Assembly: GCF_014193425.1 (NCBI RefSeq)
Contig: NZ_JACHZG010000001.1
Span: 1,240,001-1,304,000, forward strand
Direction: 5' to 3'
From: Microlunatus antarcticus
GTDB taxonomy: Bacteria; Actinomycetota; Actinomycetes; Propionibacteriales; Propionibacteriaceae
DNA length: 64,000 nt
The position numbers and the translations under genes were made by a program. This document shows, piece by piece, positions 43,563 to 54,956 of the stretch. The notes beneath the pieces are model-generated. The model ran no database searches. It worked only from the letters and a program-made list of their open reading frames with translations, and was not told the DNA's origin. Numbering within the stretch: the first letter of the stretch is position 1; every line of letters begins with the position of its first letter.

Positions 43563-44626
43563 CCCGCACGACCGTCGCCGTCAACCAGAGCTACGTGACG
43601 CAGCGCGTCACCGGGCAGCAGCGCTACGCCCACGAGATCGCTAGCCGGTTACGGTCACGACCCGGGGTCGTGATGCTCGAGCCGACCGGGTGGTGGCGCA
43701 CGTCGGCCCTGCGTGTGTGGGCCTGGACCCTCTCCGCGTTGCCGTTGCGGGCCGGGTCGCGGGTCCTGGTCTCGCTGACCGCCAGGGCGCCGCTGTGGGC
43801 ACGCCGACACGTGCTCGTCGTCCACGACCTGTTCGTCCTGACCAACCCCGAGTGGTTCAGCCGGGCCTACGTGTGGACCCACGCGCCGCTGCTCCGGGCA
43901 CAGCTGCGGACCGCTCAGGCGCTGGTGGCGGTCAGCGAGCCCGTGGCTGAGCAGCTGGCCGCGTACGACGTCCCTGTCCGGGTGGCGCCCAACGCGCCGA
44001 GCACCGTCTTCAGCGCCCCGAGCGGCCCGGACGACGCGGCGGTGCTGCTGTCCCGGGGTCTCGTGAGCGGCTCCTACCTGCTCGCGGTGGGCAGCCTGGA
44101 CCCGCGCAAGAACCTCCCGCTGCTGGCCCAGGCCTATGCGGCACTGTCCGACGCGGAGCGGACCACTCACCCGTTGGTCGTGGTGGGCGGGGGCGCCGGC
44201 ATCTTCCGGTCCGAGCAGATCAGCTGGCCCGCCGAGGTCGTCGACGCCGGCTACGTGAGCGACGACGAGCTGCGCGCGCTGTACGCAGGCTGCCGCGCGG
44301 TGGTGTTCGTCAGCCACGCCGAGGGTTTCGGTCTGCCGCTCGTCGAGGCTGCGGCGGCAGGGGCCGGCTCGCTGGTCATCTCAGAGCTGCCCGTGTTCCG
44401 CTGGATCTGCGGCGACGGGGCGCACTACGTGGACCCGCGGTCCGTCGAGAGCATCACCGGCGGCCTCCGTGAGGCGATCGAGGATCCACGTCCGCCCAGC
44501 ATCGACCTCGCCCGCTTCACCTGGGACCGGTCCGCGGAGATCGTGGCGGCGATCTGCTCGTTGGTGGCCCGCGGGTCGCACGCCGGACCGGCCGAGCCGC
44601 GAGACGGGGCGGCCCTCGATGACTGA
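43559..44626 (+). CDS. Glycosyltransferase family 1/4 protein (second)
   Basis: A 355-residue GT-B glycosyltransferase. The N-terminal part has VTQRVTGQQRYAHEIASRL and LVVHDLFVLTNPEWFSR; the C-terminal part has LLAVGSLDPRKNLPLLAQAY and the donor-site motif VVFVSHAEGFGLPLVEAAAAG. The start at 43559 overlaps the upstream stop (ATGA); an earlier ATG at 43547 is possible. It overlaps the flippase gene by 8 nt, so three cluster genes are translationally coupled. Donor and acceptor sugars cannot be inferred. Confidence 0.88.
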   Translation: MTRTTVAVNQSYVTQRVTGQQRYAHEIASRLRSRPGVVMLEPTGWWRTSALRVWAWTLSALPLRAGSRVLVSLTARAPLWARRHVLVVHDLFVLTNPEWFSRAYVWTHAPLLRAQLRTAQALVAVSEPVAEQLAAYDVPVRVAPNAPSTVFSAPSGPDDAAVLLSRGLVSGSYLLAVGSLDPRKNLPLLAQAYAALSDAERTTHPLVVVGGGAGIFRSEQISWPAEVVDAGYVSDDELRALYAGCRAVVFVSHAEGFGLPLVEAAAAGAGSLVISELPVFRWICGDGAHYVDPRSVESITGGLREAIEDPRPPSIDLARFTWDRSAEIVAAICSLVARGSHAGPAEPRDGAALDD

Positions 44627-46214
44627 CGACGGCTCCACGCCCGGGTCCGATGCCGAACCGCTCGGTCCGGTCCCGCCGCTGACCACGTCCGAAGCGCTGG
44701 CGCCCACGGCTCCGGTGACGGAGGCGACCAGCCGCCGTGGCGCTTTCTCGGGAGGCATCTGGAGCGCTGCCTCGGCGGTGCTGCCGATGGCCGGGACGCT
44801 GGCCCTGTCGATCGTGATCGGCCGCCGGCTCGGCACCGACGTGCTCGGGGAGCAGAGCCTGGTCGCCTACGTCGCCTCGTCGATCACGCACATCCTCGTC
44901 TTCTCGGTCACGATCGCCAGCGTGCAGCTGCTCGCCTCGGCGACCGGTGACCACGACGTCAAGAAGGCCGCCTGGTTGGCGCGCTGGTCGTACCACGTCC
45001 ACATCGCCACCGGTCTGCTCTCGGCGAGCATCCTGCTGCTGGCGGGGCTGGACCGCCAGGACTACCGGCTGCTGTGGGTGCTCGCTGCCTGCACCACCCT
45101 GGTCGATGCGGTCGGCTGGGCGCACGCCTGCCGCAACATCGCCCAGCAGGGGTGGGGCCCGACGTCGTCCAGGCGGCTCGTCGCTCAGGCCGTGAACCCC
45201 CTGCTGGCGATCGTCGCGATCTACGCCGGGCTCGGGATCGACGCGGTCTTCGCGGTGCAGCTCGTGGTCAGCATCGTCCTGACCGTCGCACTCCGGGCCA
45301 TCGACGTCCGCACCAACCAGTTCCCGCCGCGCGAGCGCCCTGCCCCTGAGTGGCGCCCCGTGGCACGCCTGTGGGGCATGTTCGTCGTCTCCGGCCTGAT
45401 CGTCCAGATCGTCGAGCGTCGTCTGGAGCTCGTGTTCCTCGACTGGTACTCGGACGCGCGCTCGGTCGCCATGTACTCGGTGGCGTTCAGCCTCATCAGC
45501 ATCCCCACCACGCTGCTGGGCTCGCTGATCGGGGCCGCCATGCCGGCGATCGCGGCGCGGAACGCCCGCGAGCCCCGAGCGGTGGAGCTGGCCCTGGGTC
45601 GGGCCGCCCGTGTCCTGCTGACGCTCGAGCTGGTGGTCGTGGCGGGTGCGGTGACGGTGGGGCCGGGCGTGCTGGTGCTTGCTTACGGTCGCGATTTCGT
45701 CGAATCGGCCAGGCTCGTCCGGTGGCTCGGGTTCAGCCTTCTCCTCACGCCGCTCGCCCAGCTCTACTCGACGTTCTGGAGCGGGACGGGTCGGCTCCGC
45801 CCGGTGCTCATCGCCGGCGGATCGGCCGCGGTCATCGACATCGCTCTGGCCTGGACGCTCATCCCGGGTCTCGGGACGACGGGCGCCGTGATCGCCACGA
45901 TCTCCGCACAGCTGGTCAGCGCGGGTGTTCTCGTCGTCTACTCGCTGCGAAGCGGGGTGGTGGTGGACCTCCGCTGGTGGCGTCTGGTCCGCGCGGGCCT
46001 CGTGGCGCTGGCCGCCGGGGGAGCAGCAGTGCTCCTGCAGCACCTGGTCGCCGGACCGTTGGGCCTGGTCCTCTCGGTCGTGGCCTTCATGGCCGTCCTG
46101 GGACTGGGCTCCCGGCTGGTCGGGATGCTCGACCACAGCGACGTGGAGTGGGTGGCGGGCACCGTCCCCGGACCGGCGTCACGCCTCGTGCTCGCCCTGT
46201 CGCGTCGGGGCTGA
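44619..46214 (+). CDS. Polysaccharide repeat-unit flippase (Wzx-like)
   Basis: A 531-residue multi-pass protein of the MVF/polysaccharide biosynthesis family that moves lipid-linked oligosaccharide across the inner membrane. About 12-14 hydrophobic helices start near residue 48 after a hydrophilic, proline-rich N-terminus. Typical are GGIWSAASAVLPMAGTLALSIVIGRRLGTDVLGE at the first helices, RRLELVFLDWYSDARSVAMYSVAFSL in the middle, and FSLLLTPLAQLYSTFWSGTGRLRPVLIAGG. The ATG at 44619 overlaps the previous gene by 8 nt. It converges on the next glycosyltransferase. Confidence 0.9.
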   Translation: MTDDGSTPGSDAEPLGPVPPLTTSEALAPTAPVTEATSRRGAFSGGIWSAASAVLPMAGTLALSIVIGRRLGTDVLGEQSLVAYVASSITHILVFSVTIASVQLLASATGDHDVKKAAWLARWSYHVHIATGLLSASILLLAGLDRQDYRLLWVLAACTTLVDAVGWAHACRNIAQQGWGPTSSRRLVAQAVNPLLAIVAIYAGLGIDAVFAVQLVVSIVLTVALRAIDVRTNQFPPRERPAPEWRPVARLWGMFVVSGLIVQIVERRLELVFLDWYSDARSVAMYSVAFSLISIPTTLLGSLIGAAMPAIAARNAREPRAVELALGRAARVLLTLELVVVAGAVTVGPGVLVLAYGRDFVESARLVRWLGFSLLLTPLAQLYSTFWSGTGRLRPVLIAGGSAAVIDIALAWTLIPGLGTTGAVIATISAQLVSAGVLVVYSLRSGVVVDLRWWRLVRAGLVALAAGGAAVLLQHLVAGPLGLVLSVVAFMAVLGLGSRLVGMLDHSDVEWVAGTVPGPASRLVLALSRRG

Positions 46215-46256
46215 CGTCGCCGGCCTTGGCGAGGGGGCGGAGCGCTGCTGCTTCCG

Positions 46257-47294
46257 TCAGGAGCGGTAAACCGCGAGCAACCCGTCGACGTGCGTGCTGA
46301 TGGTGAACTTCTCCTGCTGGAGACGTCGGAGCGCCGCCCCGTAGGCGTTGCGGGTCGGCTCCGAGGCGCCGAGGTCGTTGAGCAGCTCGGCGGCTCGGGC
46401 AGCGTCCCCCGGGGGGAAGAGCGCGGCGTCAGCCAGCGAACCGATCGTCTCCCGGTGACCGCCCGCCCCTGCCGCGACGACGGGCGTCGCCCTGGCCATG
46501 GCTTCCAACAACGTGAGGCCGCACGGTTCCGAAGGCGCCGGTGCGAGGAAGAGTCCGCAAGTCCTGAGGCGGACGTCGAGGTCGCCGACCCACCCCGTCA
46601 TGTCGACGCTGTCGGTGATCCCGAGCGCCGCCACCTCCTTGGCCAGAGCGTCCTCCAGCTCTCCGGACCCCGCGATCACGAGGCGCCAGCCCTGGTCGCG
46701 AAGGTCGCTCGCAGCCCAGGCCCGCAGCCCGGTGGAGGTGTCCTTCTCCGGGGCGAGCCGCTGCGCCATCAGGACGACCCGCTCACGCGGCAGGGCCCCG
46801 GCGGCGGCCGGGGGGACCCCGTTGATCAGGACCGCATCAGCCGGGCGATCGAGCTGGGCCGACGTCCAGGCGCTGACGGCGATCTCGCGGTGGAGCAGCC
46901 TACGGACCCCTCGGCCCAGCAGGCGGACCGGCGCCCGGTAACCACGCGGTGCCGTGATGTGCCGCGTCGAGATCCGTCGGGCACGCGTCCAAGGGTCTGC
47001 GGCGAGGGCCACGAAGTCGCTCCTGGCGATGTGGCTGTGGACCACGTCACGACGACCTGACCGCCGGAGCTCGCGCAGCGCCTCCCACGTCGTCGCACCG
47101 GGGGACCAGCGTGGGCCTGCCAGCTCGCGGGGGACGACGACCGGGTCGCCGCCGACCACGAGCACGTCGTGACCGCGGGCCGCCAGCTCGTTGCTGACGT
47201 CCACCACGTAGCGCTCGGTCCCGGCGAAGTTGGCGTTGGTCACGACATGGGTGATCCGGAGCGGATCGCTCAACACCGCCGGCCGCCTCGTCAC
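46257..47294 (-). CDS. Glycosyltransferase family 4 protein (third)
   Basis: A 345-residue GT-B glycosyltransferase with VVTNANFAGTERYVVDVSNELAARGHDVLVVGG at the N-terminus, VVHSHIARSDF in the acceptor domain, and APEKDTSTGLRAW and LAPAPSEPCGLTLLEAMARATPVVAA as the donor-site motifs. TAGTCT is 8 nt before the GTG with no Shine-Dalgarno site, so it is probably transcribed separately and leaderless. It is the promoter-distal gene of the minus-strand part of the cluster. Confidence 0.88.
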   Translation of the reverse strand: MTRRPAVLSDPLRITHVVTNANFAGTERYVVDVSNELAARGHDVLVVGGDPVVVPRELAGPRWSPGATTWEALRELRRSGRRDVVHSHIARSDFVALAADPWTRARRISTRHITAPRGYRAPVRLLGRGVRRLLHREIAVSAWTSAQLDRPADAVLINGVPPAAAGALPRERVVLMAQRLAPEKDTSTGLRAWAASDLRDQGWRLVIAGSGELEDALAKEVAALGITDSVDMTGWVGDLDVRLRTCGLFLAPAPSEPCGLTLLEAMARATPVVAAGAGGHRETIGSLADAALFPPGDAARAAELLNDLGASEPTRNAYGAALRRLQQEKFTISTHVDGLLAVYRS

Positions 47295-47358
47295 GATGGC
47301 TCAGACTAACGGGACGGCCCGACCGTCGCTGGGATTACTGCGCGTAGCAGAGGACGCC

Positions 47359-48402
47359 TCAGAGCGGGATCCCCAGCAGGTCGTCGGGACGGGTCAGACG
47401 GGTCCGTCGCAGGGAGGCGGCCGGTGGCCGACGGCCGAGCGACGTCACACCGGCGACGACCAGCCCGACCGACGCCCGCCGCGCCGAGCGCCAGCGCCGG
47501 GATCGAACGCTGCGGACGACGTGCTTGCCGAGCACGAGCACCTGCCGACGTTCGAGCAGCCGCCACGCTGTCGCGACGGCCGCCCGTTCGCGTGGAGAGG
47601 CCTCGTCGGCGGCCCAGGCGAGCCGGCGGACGCGCGCGCGATGGAACTCGGCGTCATGATGACGGCCGGTCAGGTTCGAGCTGTGCCGCCGGTAGAGGGC
47701 GACGTGCTGGTCGGTGGCGACGTACGGGCCCTGGCGAGCGACGCGCAGGTGCAGCTCCCAGTCCTCCAGGAGCGGGAACGACACGTCGAAGCCGCCGGCC
47801 CTCGAGACCGCTTCGGTGCGGTGCAGGGCCACGGCGGCCGGCCAGACCGGGTCGTCGACCACGAGCGAGTCGAAGGTGACGTCCTCCTCGGCCTCCTGGA
47901 GGACCAGCCGGCCGGACCGGAGCTGGCGATGCCAGCGCTGCCGGCTCGGGTGCAGACCGGGGTTCAGGAGCCGGCCGGCCTCGTCGATGTAGTCGGCGAG
48001 CCCGAACGCGGCCGCAGCGTCGGGACGTCTCTCGAGCGCAGCCACGAGCCCGGCCAGCGCGTCGGGCAGGTAGAGGTCGTCGCTGTCGAGGAACCCCACG
48101 TAGCGACACCCGGGTGGGAGCGCGTCGAGCCCGGCGTTCCGTGCCGCGGCCACCCCGCGACCCGGCTGCCGCAGGAGGACCACACGGTCGTCGGTGGCTG
48201 CCAAGGCCTGGACGATGCTCCGCGTGCGGTCGAGCGAGCCGTCGTCGACGACGACACACACCCAACGCTCCATCGTCTGCGCCTGCAGCGAACCGAGCGA
48301 GGCCTCGATCCACTCCTCCGCGTCCCTGGCGGGCATGACCACACCGACCAGAGGAGGCTCGGGGGCTGCGCCGTCCAGGTCGCCGGCAGGTTCGTCCGTC
48401 AT
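47359..48402 (-). CDS. Glycosyltransferase family 2 protein (first)
   Basis: A 347-residue GT-A enzyme. The nucleotide-binding start [40 protein letters not shown] and the DxD-type metal site in YVGFLDSDDLYLPDAL are clear. The C-terminal acceptor region carries WPAAVALHRTEAVSRAGGFDVSFPLLEDWELHLRVA. It is closely similar to the GT2 gene at 51.6 kb, with which it shares long stretches, so the two may be duplicates. It overlaps the polymerase gene by 4 nt. Confidence 0.9.
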   Translation of the reverse strand: MTDEPAGDLDGAAPEPPLVGVVMPARDAEEWIEASLGSLQAQTMERWVCVVVDDGSLDRTRSIVQALAATDDRVVLLRQPGRGVAAARNAGLDALPPGCRYVGFLDSDDLYLPDALAGLVAALERRPDAAAAFGLADYIDEAGRLLNPGLHPSRQRWHRQLRSGRLVLQEAEEDVTFDSLVVDDPVWPAAVALHRTEAVSRAGGFDVSFPLLEDWELHLRVARQGPYVATDQHVALYRRHSSNLTGRHHDAEFHRARVRRLAWAADEASPRERAAVATAWRLLERRQVLVLGKHVVRSVRSRRWRSARRASVGLVVAGVTSLGRRPPAASLRRTRLTRPDDLLGIPL

Positions 48403-49730
48403 CGGCCGTGTGCGTCTTGCAGCTCTGGGGCCGGTGCAGCCGCCGAGGGTGGCACCTTGGCGGACTTCATCCACCAGTGCGTGAGGACGAGGCCGAGCAG
48501 GGCCGGGGTGATGCGTCCCTGGGCCCAGTAGAGGTAGCGCGGCAGCTCGAACAGCCCCGTCACGAGAAGCGGGTACAGCAGCGTCGCCCAGCTCGTCCCG
48601 TCCCGCAGCTCGCGGTACACCAGTCCGATGAGGCTGCCGACCAGCAGCAGGAAGACGAAGCCGCCGACCGTGCCGTAGTCCAGGAACGGGATGGCCAGCC
48701 CGCCGGGGCTGTTGAACTCCGGGTTTGCATGCTGCATCAGCAGGGTGTCGTAGCTCGTGGGCGAGATGTGATAGCTCAGACGTCCGTAGAGGTCGAGCGC
48801 GCCGACGCCCGGCGCCGTCCACAGGACCTCGACGCTCTGGTAGGGCAACCGAGGGATGCCGTGCGCCGCCTGCAGGGCCAGTGCTCCGTTGTTGTACGCC
48901 GTCGCGTAGTAGCCGGCGAGCCGGTCGAGCATGAACTCGAGGAAGGACTGCTGCTTCAGGGCCGAGTAGAACACCCAGCTGCGGAAGTACTCGAAGACAC
49001 CGAAGGCGCCGATGACCAGCGGGAGGAAGAGGACCGGTCCCAGCTGCAGGAGCACCTGGCGCGACCGTCGTCGCACCGGGGTCCCGACCGCGAACACGAC
49101 CGCCACGACGGGCACAGCGAGCTCGATGAGCGCGAGCCGTTCGCTGAGGAAGAGCGCTCGCAGGAGACCCAGGAACACGACGAGGACGACACGGCGCAGG
49201 ACCTTGGCCGATCGTTGCTGCTTGAGCAGGAGCGCGGCCACGATGACGTAGGCGATCCCCACCTGCGTGAAGGTCGTCAGGCCGGCCACAGGGGCGAAGT
49301 AGGTGCGCAACGGGGAGTCGTAGGCGTCCTGCTTCGTGATGAACGTGATGAGGTCGGCCGGTCGGACGCCGCGTGCGGCCCCGACCACAAGAAAGCTGAT
49401 GTAGCCGAACATGGTGGCCCAGAAGAGCACCCCGGCCGCCTTGGTCAGCCGGACGTGCCGCTCCTCCGCAGAGCCCGGCCACTGCGCGTCGGGCCGGGGA
49501 TTGCGTCTGAGGAGCATCGGCCAGACCAGACCGACGACGAACACGGCGGCTGCAGCGGCGAAGAGGGCGATGTCAGCCGAGGTCAGGAACTTGCCGGTCC
49601 GCCAGCTGGCGCGGAAGTGTCCGTCTGAGTTGAACGCAGCCAGGGCCAGCGTGAAGGGGACGATGAGGCCCACCGTCCCGGCGGGGGACAGCCACCAGGG
49701 ACCGGACGAGCCTTTCCTGGTCCTGCTCAC
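48399..49730 (-). CDS. Polysaccharide repeat-unit polymerase (Wzy-like)
   Basis: A 443-residue protein with about ten hydrophobic helices and one large outward loop (roughly 245-345) containing YQSVEVLWTAPGVGALDLYGRL and PGGLAIPFLDYGTVGG. This layout, low sequence conservation and the position between a chain-length protein and glycosyltransferases fit the O-antigen/exopolysaccharide polymerase role: joining flipped repeat units on the outer face of the membrane. It starts at a GTG overlapping the upstream stop (GTGA) and ends overlapping the next start (ATGA). Confidence 0.82.
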   Translation of the reverse strand: MSRTRKGSSGPWWLSPAGTVGLIVPFTLALAAFNSDGHFRASWRTGKFLTSADIALFAAAAAVFVVGLVWPMLLRRNPRPDAQWPGSAEERHVRLTKAAGVLFWATMFGYISFLVVGAARGVRPADLITFITKQDAYDSPLRTYFAPVAGLTTFTQVGIAYVIVAALLLKQQRSAKVLRRVVLVVFLGLLRALFLSERLALIELAVPVVAVVFAVGTPVRRRSRQVLLQLGPVLFLPLVIGAFGVFEYFRSWVFYSALKQQSFLEFMLDRLAGYYATAYNNGALALQAAHGIPRLPYQSVEVLWTAPGVGALDLYGRLSYHISPTSYDTLLMQHANPEFNSPGGLAIPFLDYGTVGGFVFLLLVGSLIGLVYRELRDGTSWATLLYPLLVTGLFELPRYLYWAQGRITPALLGLVLTHWWMKSAKVPPSAAAPAPELQDAHGR

Positions 49731-50530
49731 GACCAGGACCGAGGTGCCTCACCCGGACGACGCGAAGAACGGTCGACCAGAAGCTTGAGGACCAGACCGA
49801 GAAGTCCGCCCAGGACCAGACCGACGAAGGCGTCTCGAACGGCTGTCGGCCACCTGCTCTGCTCGACGACCCGGGGACGCAGGATGACGGGGACAGCGGT
49901 CTGGCGGGAGTCACGGGCGAGCTGGAGACCGTTGCGCTGGGCGAGGAGACGCGTGTACTCGAGGCCGGTGTCGGACCGCGGCGCGGACGACTTGGCGAGG
50001 CTGGTGAGCTGGCCGTTGACGACCGCGAGACTGGCGTCGATGCCCTGGTCGAACGCCTGTTCGCGCCCGTCGGCGTACGCCTGGATGAGCGCCTGGGTGA
50101 GCTGGACCGCCTCATCGGCGGTAGAGGCGACGACAGTGACCTCGACGACGTCCGTCGACTCGACCTGCGTGGCGGTGATCGACAGGGCGGGAGCACCGCC
50201 CACGGCGTTCTGCGCCTGTTCCTGGAGGTCGTCCCCGGAGATCTTCAGGACCTCGCCCTGGACGAAGCGGTTGGCCTGGGACGTGTCGGGGAGGTTGCCG
50301 CTGACGGAGGGGTCCGGGACGACCTGGATCCGAGCCGTCGCCTGCGGGTCGGGCGCCGAGAGCAGGCCGAGGCCGAGGCCGACCTCGGCGCCGATGAGGA
50401 TGCAGATCAGGAGGGGGAGCATGGTGCGGATGAGGCTTCGCTTGTGAGGCGTTCCGCCCTCGTCGAGCATCCGGTTCAGACCCTCGGATATCTCCGAATC
50501 TGATGTGGTGTTCGGCATAACCTGCGTCAC
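49727..50530 (-). CDS. Chain-length determinant protein (Wzz-like)
   Basis: A 267-residue protein with two membrane helices, about 36-56 and 235-255, and a large extracellular alpha-helical region between, the usual topology of polysaccharide co-polymerases that set chain length. Segments such as ATARIQVVPDP near the first helix and VPVILRPRVVEQSRWPTAVRDAFVGLVLGGLLG before the second match the family. It lacks the tyrosine-kinase domain found in BY-kinases. GGAG is 7 nt before the GTG start. It is the first gene of the Wzz-Wzy-GT2 overlap group. Confidence 0.85.
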   Translation of the reverse strand: MTQVMPNTTSDSEISEGLNRMLDEGGTPHKRSLIRTMLPLLICILIGAEVGLGLGLLSAPDPQATARIQVVPDPSVSGNLPDTSQANRFVQGEVLKISGDDLQEQAQNAVGGAPALSITATQVESTDVVEVTVVASTADEAVQLTQALIQAYADGREQAFDQGIDASLAVVNGQLTSLAKSSAPRSDTGLEYTRLLAQRNGLQLARDSRQTAVPVILRPRVVEQSRWPTAVRDAFVGLVLGGLLGLVLKLLVDRSSRRPGEAPRSWS

Positions 50531-50664
50531 TTCTTTACTCCCCGAGACAATGCGTGTGATGAACAGTCGGACGCAAGCTGCGTTGCTCAGGTGTCCATGT
50601 TAATGCTCGTCGGTGCTCGGGGTGCGGTTCACGAGAAGCCGCCTGGTGCCATCGGTCACAGCCC

Positions 50665-51615
50665 TCAGGACCGAGGTCCGGGCTCCCGGCGTGGGCTGGG
50701 GAAGACGCGCCCGAGCAGGCCCTCGATCCTTCCCGCCGAGCGCGCAGTGGCGATCCGGAGCGAGACGCGCGGATCGGGGTGGTGCTCGAGGGGGCGACGC
50801 CAAGGCCCGAGGACGGTCTTGAGGCGGGTCGTTGCCGGGTACGGGTGGACGCGGTAGACGTAGCCCGTGCCCCGGGCGTACCGCCGGTGCTTGGCCACGA
50901 TGGCATCGACAGAGAGCTGCCGCTGCTCGCCGCGGCCAAGCACCGCGATGTCCGGTCGACTCACGATCGAACCTCCGTCCTCCAGGATGCGCAGGAGGAG
51001 GTCGGTGATCTCTCCCGACTGCCACGCCCCGGCCGAGCCTGTCCCAAGGTCGGCCCGGAACCCGCCCAGGCGTCGGAAGACCTCCGTCCGGACGTACGAC
51101 GTCTGCTCGATGGCCCGCCAGGCCGAGACCGGGTCGAGCAGGGTCCCCTTGGGGGGGAGCGCGAAACGGGTGATTCCGAACTCGACCAGGGCGCCGGCCA
51201 GGGCTTCGTGGGGATTCTCGGCGAAAGCCCTGGCGATCTCGCCCAGGCTGTCGGGCGGCAAGGTGCTGTCGTCGTTCGGGAAGCCCAGGACGTCGACCCG
51301 GTCGGCGATCGCCCGCACCGCGTCGTTCCGGCCTTGGCTCGCCCCGCCCGAGCTGGTGACCTCGACGACCTCGAACGGGAAGGCGTGCAGGTCGATCGGC
51401 AGCGGACCCCCCGACTGGTTACCGATCGCGACGACCAGCGGTCGGATGTTCGACGCGCCCGCAGACTCCAGCAGGTCGCCGATCTCGGGACGTCCGATGG
51501 TGGCGATGGCCAGACCGATCGTGGGTGTGCGGCTCGAGGGACGCGTCCTACCCTCGTCGGAGGCCGCGTTCTGGCCCGGTGCCCCGTCCAGGCGCTCGCT
51601 CGCCAACTCGTCCAT
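50665..51615 (-). CDS. Glycosyltransferase family 2-like protein (divergent)
   Basis: About 316 residues. A GT-A-like start (TIGLAIATIGRPEIGDLLES) and a possible metal site in VLGFPNDDSTLPPDSLGEIARAF suggest a glycosyltransferase, with a C-terminal region RRLGGFRADLGTGSAGAWQSGEITDLLLRILEDGG resembling the acceptor part of GT2 enzymes. Identity to the two other GT2 genes is low. ATG 51615 lies directly against the AGGAG, which is too close; TTG 51606, 9 nt from the GGAG, may be the real start. It begins 5 nt after the upstream stop. Confidence 0.75.
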   Translation of the reverse strand: MDELASERLDGAPGQNAASDEGRTRPSSRTPTIGLAIATIGRPEIGDLLESAGASNIRPLVVAIGNQSGGPLPIDLHAFPFEVVEVTSSGGASQGRNDAVRAIADRVDVLGFPNDDSTLPPDSLGEIARAFAENPHEALAGALVEFGITRFALPPKGTLLDPVSAWRAIEQTSYVRTEVFRRLGGFRADLGTGSAGAWQSGEITDLLLRILEDGGSIVSRPDIAVLGRGEQRQLSVDAIVAKHRRYARGTGYVYRVHPYPATTRLKTVLGPWRRPLEHHPDPRVSLRIATARSAGRIEGLLGRVFPSPRREPGPRS

Positions 51616-51620
51616 CTCCT

Positions 51621-53776
<2,156 letters not shown>

Positions 53777-53789
53777 CCTGGAGGAACGC

Positions 53790-54956
53790 GTGAGCGTCAC
53801 GAGAGCCGCCGGCTTCAGCGCCGCCGGCGTCACCGCCGGCCTCAAGCCGAGCGGCAAGCCGGACCTTGCGCTGGTCGTCAACACCGGGCCCGACCACGTC
53901 GCGGCCGCGGTGTTCACCACCAACCGGGTCAAGGCCGCACCCGTGCTGTGGTCGCAGCAGGCCGTCGCGGACGGCCGGCTGCAGGCCGTCGTGCTCAACT
54001 CCGGCGGCGCGAACGCGTGCACCGGCCCGGCCGGCTTCGCCGACACCCACCACACCGCGGAGCACGTCGCCGACGCGCTGGCGGGTCTCGGGCTCGAGGT
54101 CGGGGCCGGCGACGTCGCGGTCTGCTCGACGGGCCTCATCGGCACCCGGCTCCCCATGGACCTGATCACCGCGGGCGTCACGGCCGCGGCGGGCGCGCTC
54201 GACGAGGACGGCGGCGCCGACGCGGCGCGGGCGATCATGACCACCGACACCGTGCCCAAGACGGCGGCCTACGCCGACGAGGGCTGGTCGGTCGGCGGCA
54301 TGGCCAAGGGCGCGGGGATGCTCGCGCCCGGCCTGGCCACGATGCTCGTCGTCCTCACCACGGACGCCGTGCTCGACGCCGAGGCGGCCGGGACGTACCT
54401 GCGGAAGTCGTGCTCGACGACCTTCGAGCGGGTCGACAGCGACGGGTGCATGTCGACCAACGACACCGTGGTGCTCATGAGCAGCGGCGCCTCCGGTGTC
54501 CGCCCCGACGCGCGCGACTTCCAGGCCGCGCTCGACGAGACCTGCCACGACCTGGCCCTGCAGCTGCTGCGCGACGCCGAGGGTTCCGCCCACGACATCG
54601 CGATCACCGTGGAGCACGCCGCGACCGAGGCCGACGCCCTCGAGGTCGCCCGCGCCGTCGCCCGCAGCAACCTCTTCAAGTGCGCGGTCTTCGGGGGCGA
54701 CCCCAATTGGGGCCGCGTCCTCGCGGCGATCGGCACGACCGGCGCCGACTTCGAGCCCGACCGGATCGACGTCGCCTTCAACGGCGTGGAGGTGTGCCGC
54801 GACGGCGCGATCGGCGAGGACCGCAGCCAGGTGGACCTCTCCACCCGCGACGTGCGCGTCGACGTCAACCTGCGGAACGGTCGCGCCAAGGCGACCGTCT
54901 GGACCAACGACCTGACGTACGACTACGTCAAGGAGAACGCGGAGTACTCCACGTGA
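53790..54956 (+). CDS. argJ: Bifunctional glutamate N-acetyltransferase / ornithine acetyltransferase
   Basis: ArgJ transfers the acetyl group from N-acetylornithine back to glutamate, making the pathway cyclic. The 388-residue precursor cleaves itself before a threonine: [19 protein letters not shown] places that residue at about Thr184. The N-terminal [21 protein letters not shown] and the glycine-rich oxyanion region [12 protein letters not shown] are typical. GGAGG lies before the GTG. It starts 13 nt after argC and overlaps argB by 4 nt. Confidence 0.96.
   Translation: MSVTRAAGFSAAGVTAGLKPSGKPDLALVVNTGPDHVAAAVFTTNRVKAAPVLWSQQAVADGRLQAVVLNSGGANACTGPAGFADTHHTAEHVADALAGLGLEVGAGDVAVCSTGLIGTRLPMDLITAGVTAAAGALDEDGGADAARAIMTTDTVPKTAAYADEGWSVGGMAKGAGMLAPGLATMLVVLTTDAVLDAEAAGTYLRKSCSTTFERVDSDGCMSTNDTVVLMSSGASGVRPDARDFQAALDETCHDLALQLLRDAEGSAHDIAITVEHAATEADALEVARAVARSNLFKCAVFGGDPNWGRVLAAIGTTGADFEPDRIDVAFNGVEVCRDGAIGEDRSQVDLSTRDVRVDVNLRNGRAKATVWTNDLTYDYVKENAEYST

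Noticed and set aside
47359-49482. A continuous minus-strand frame joining the GT2 gene and part of the polymerase region into one 707-residue protein
   Set aside because: The first half is out of frame with the polymerase and low-complexity; the real GT2 starts at 48402 with an ATGA overlap.
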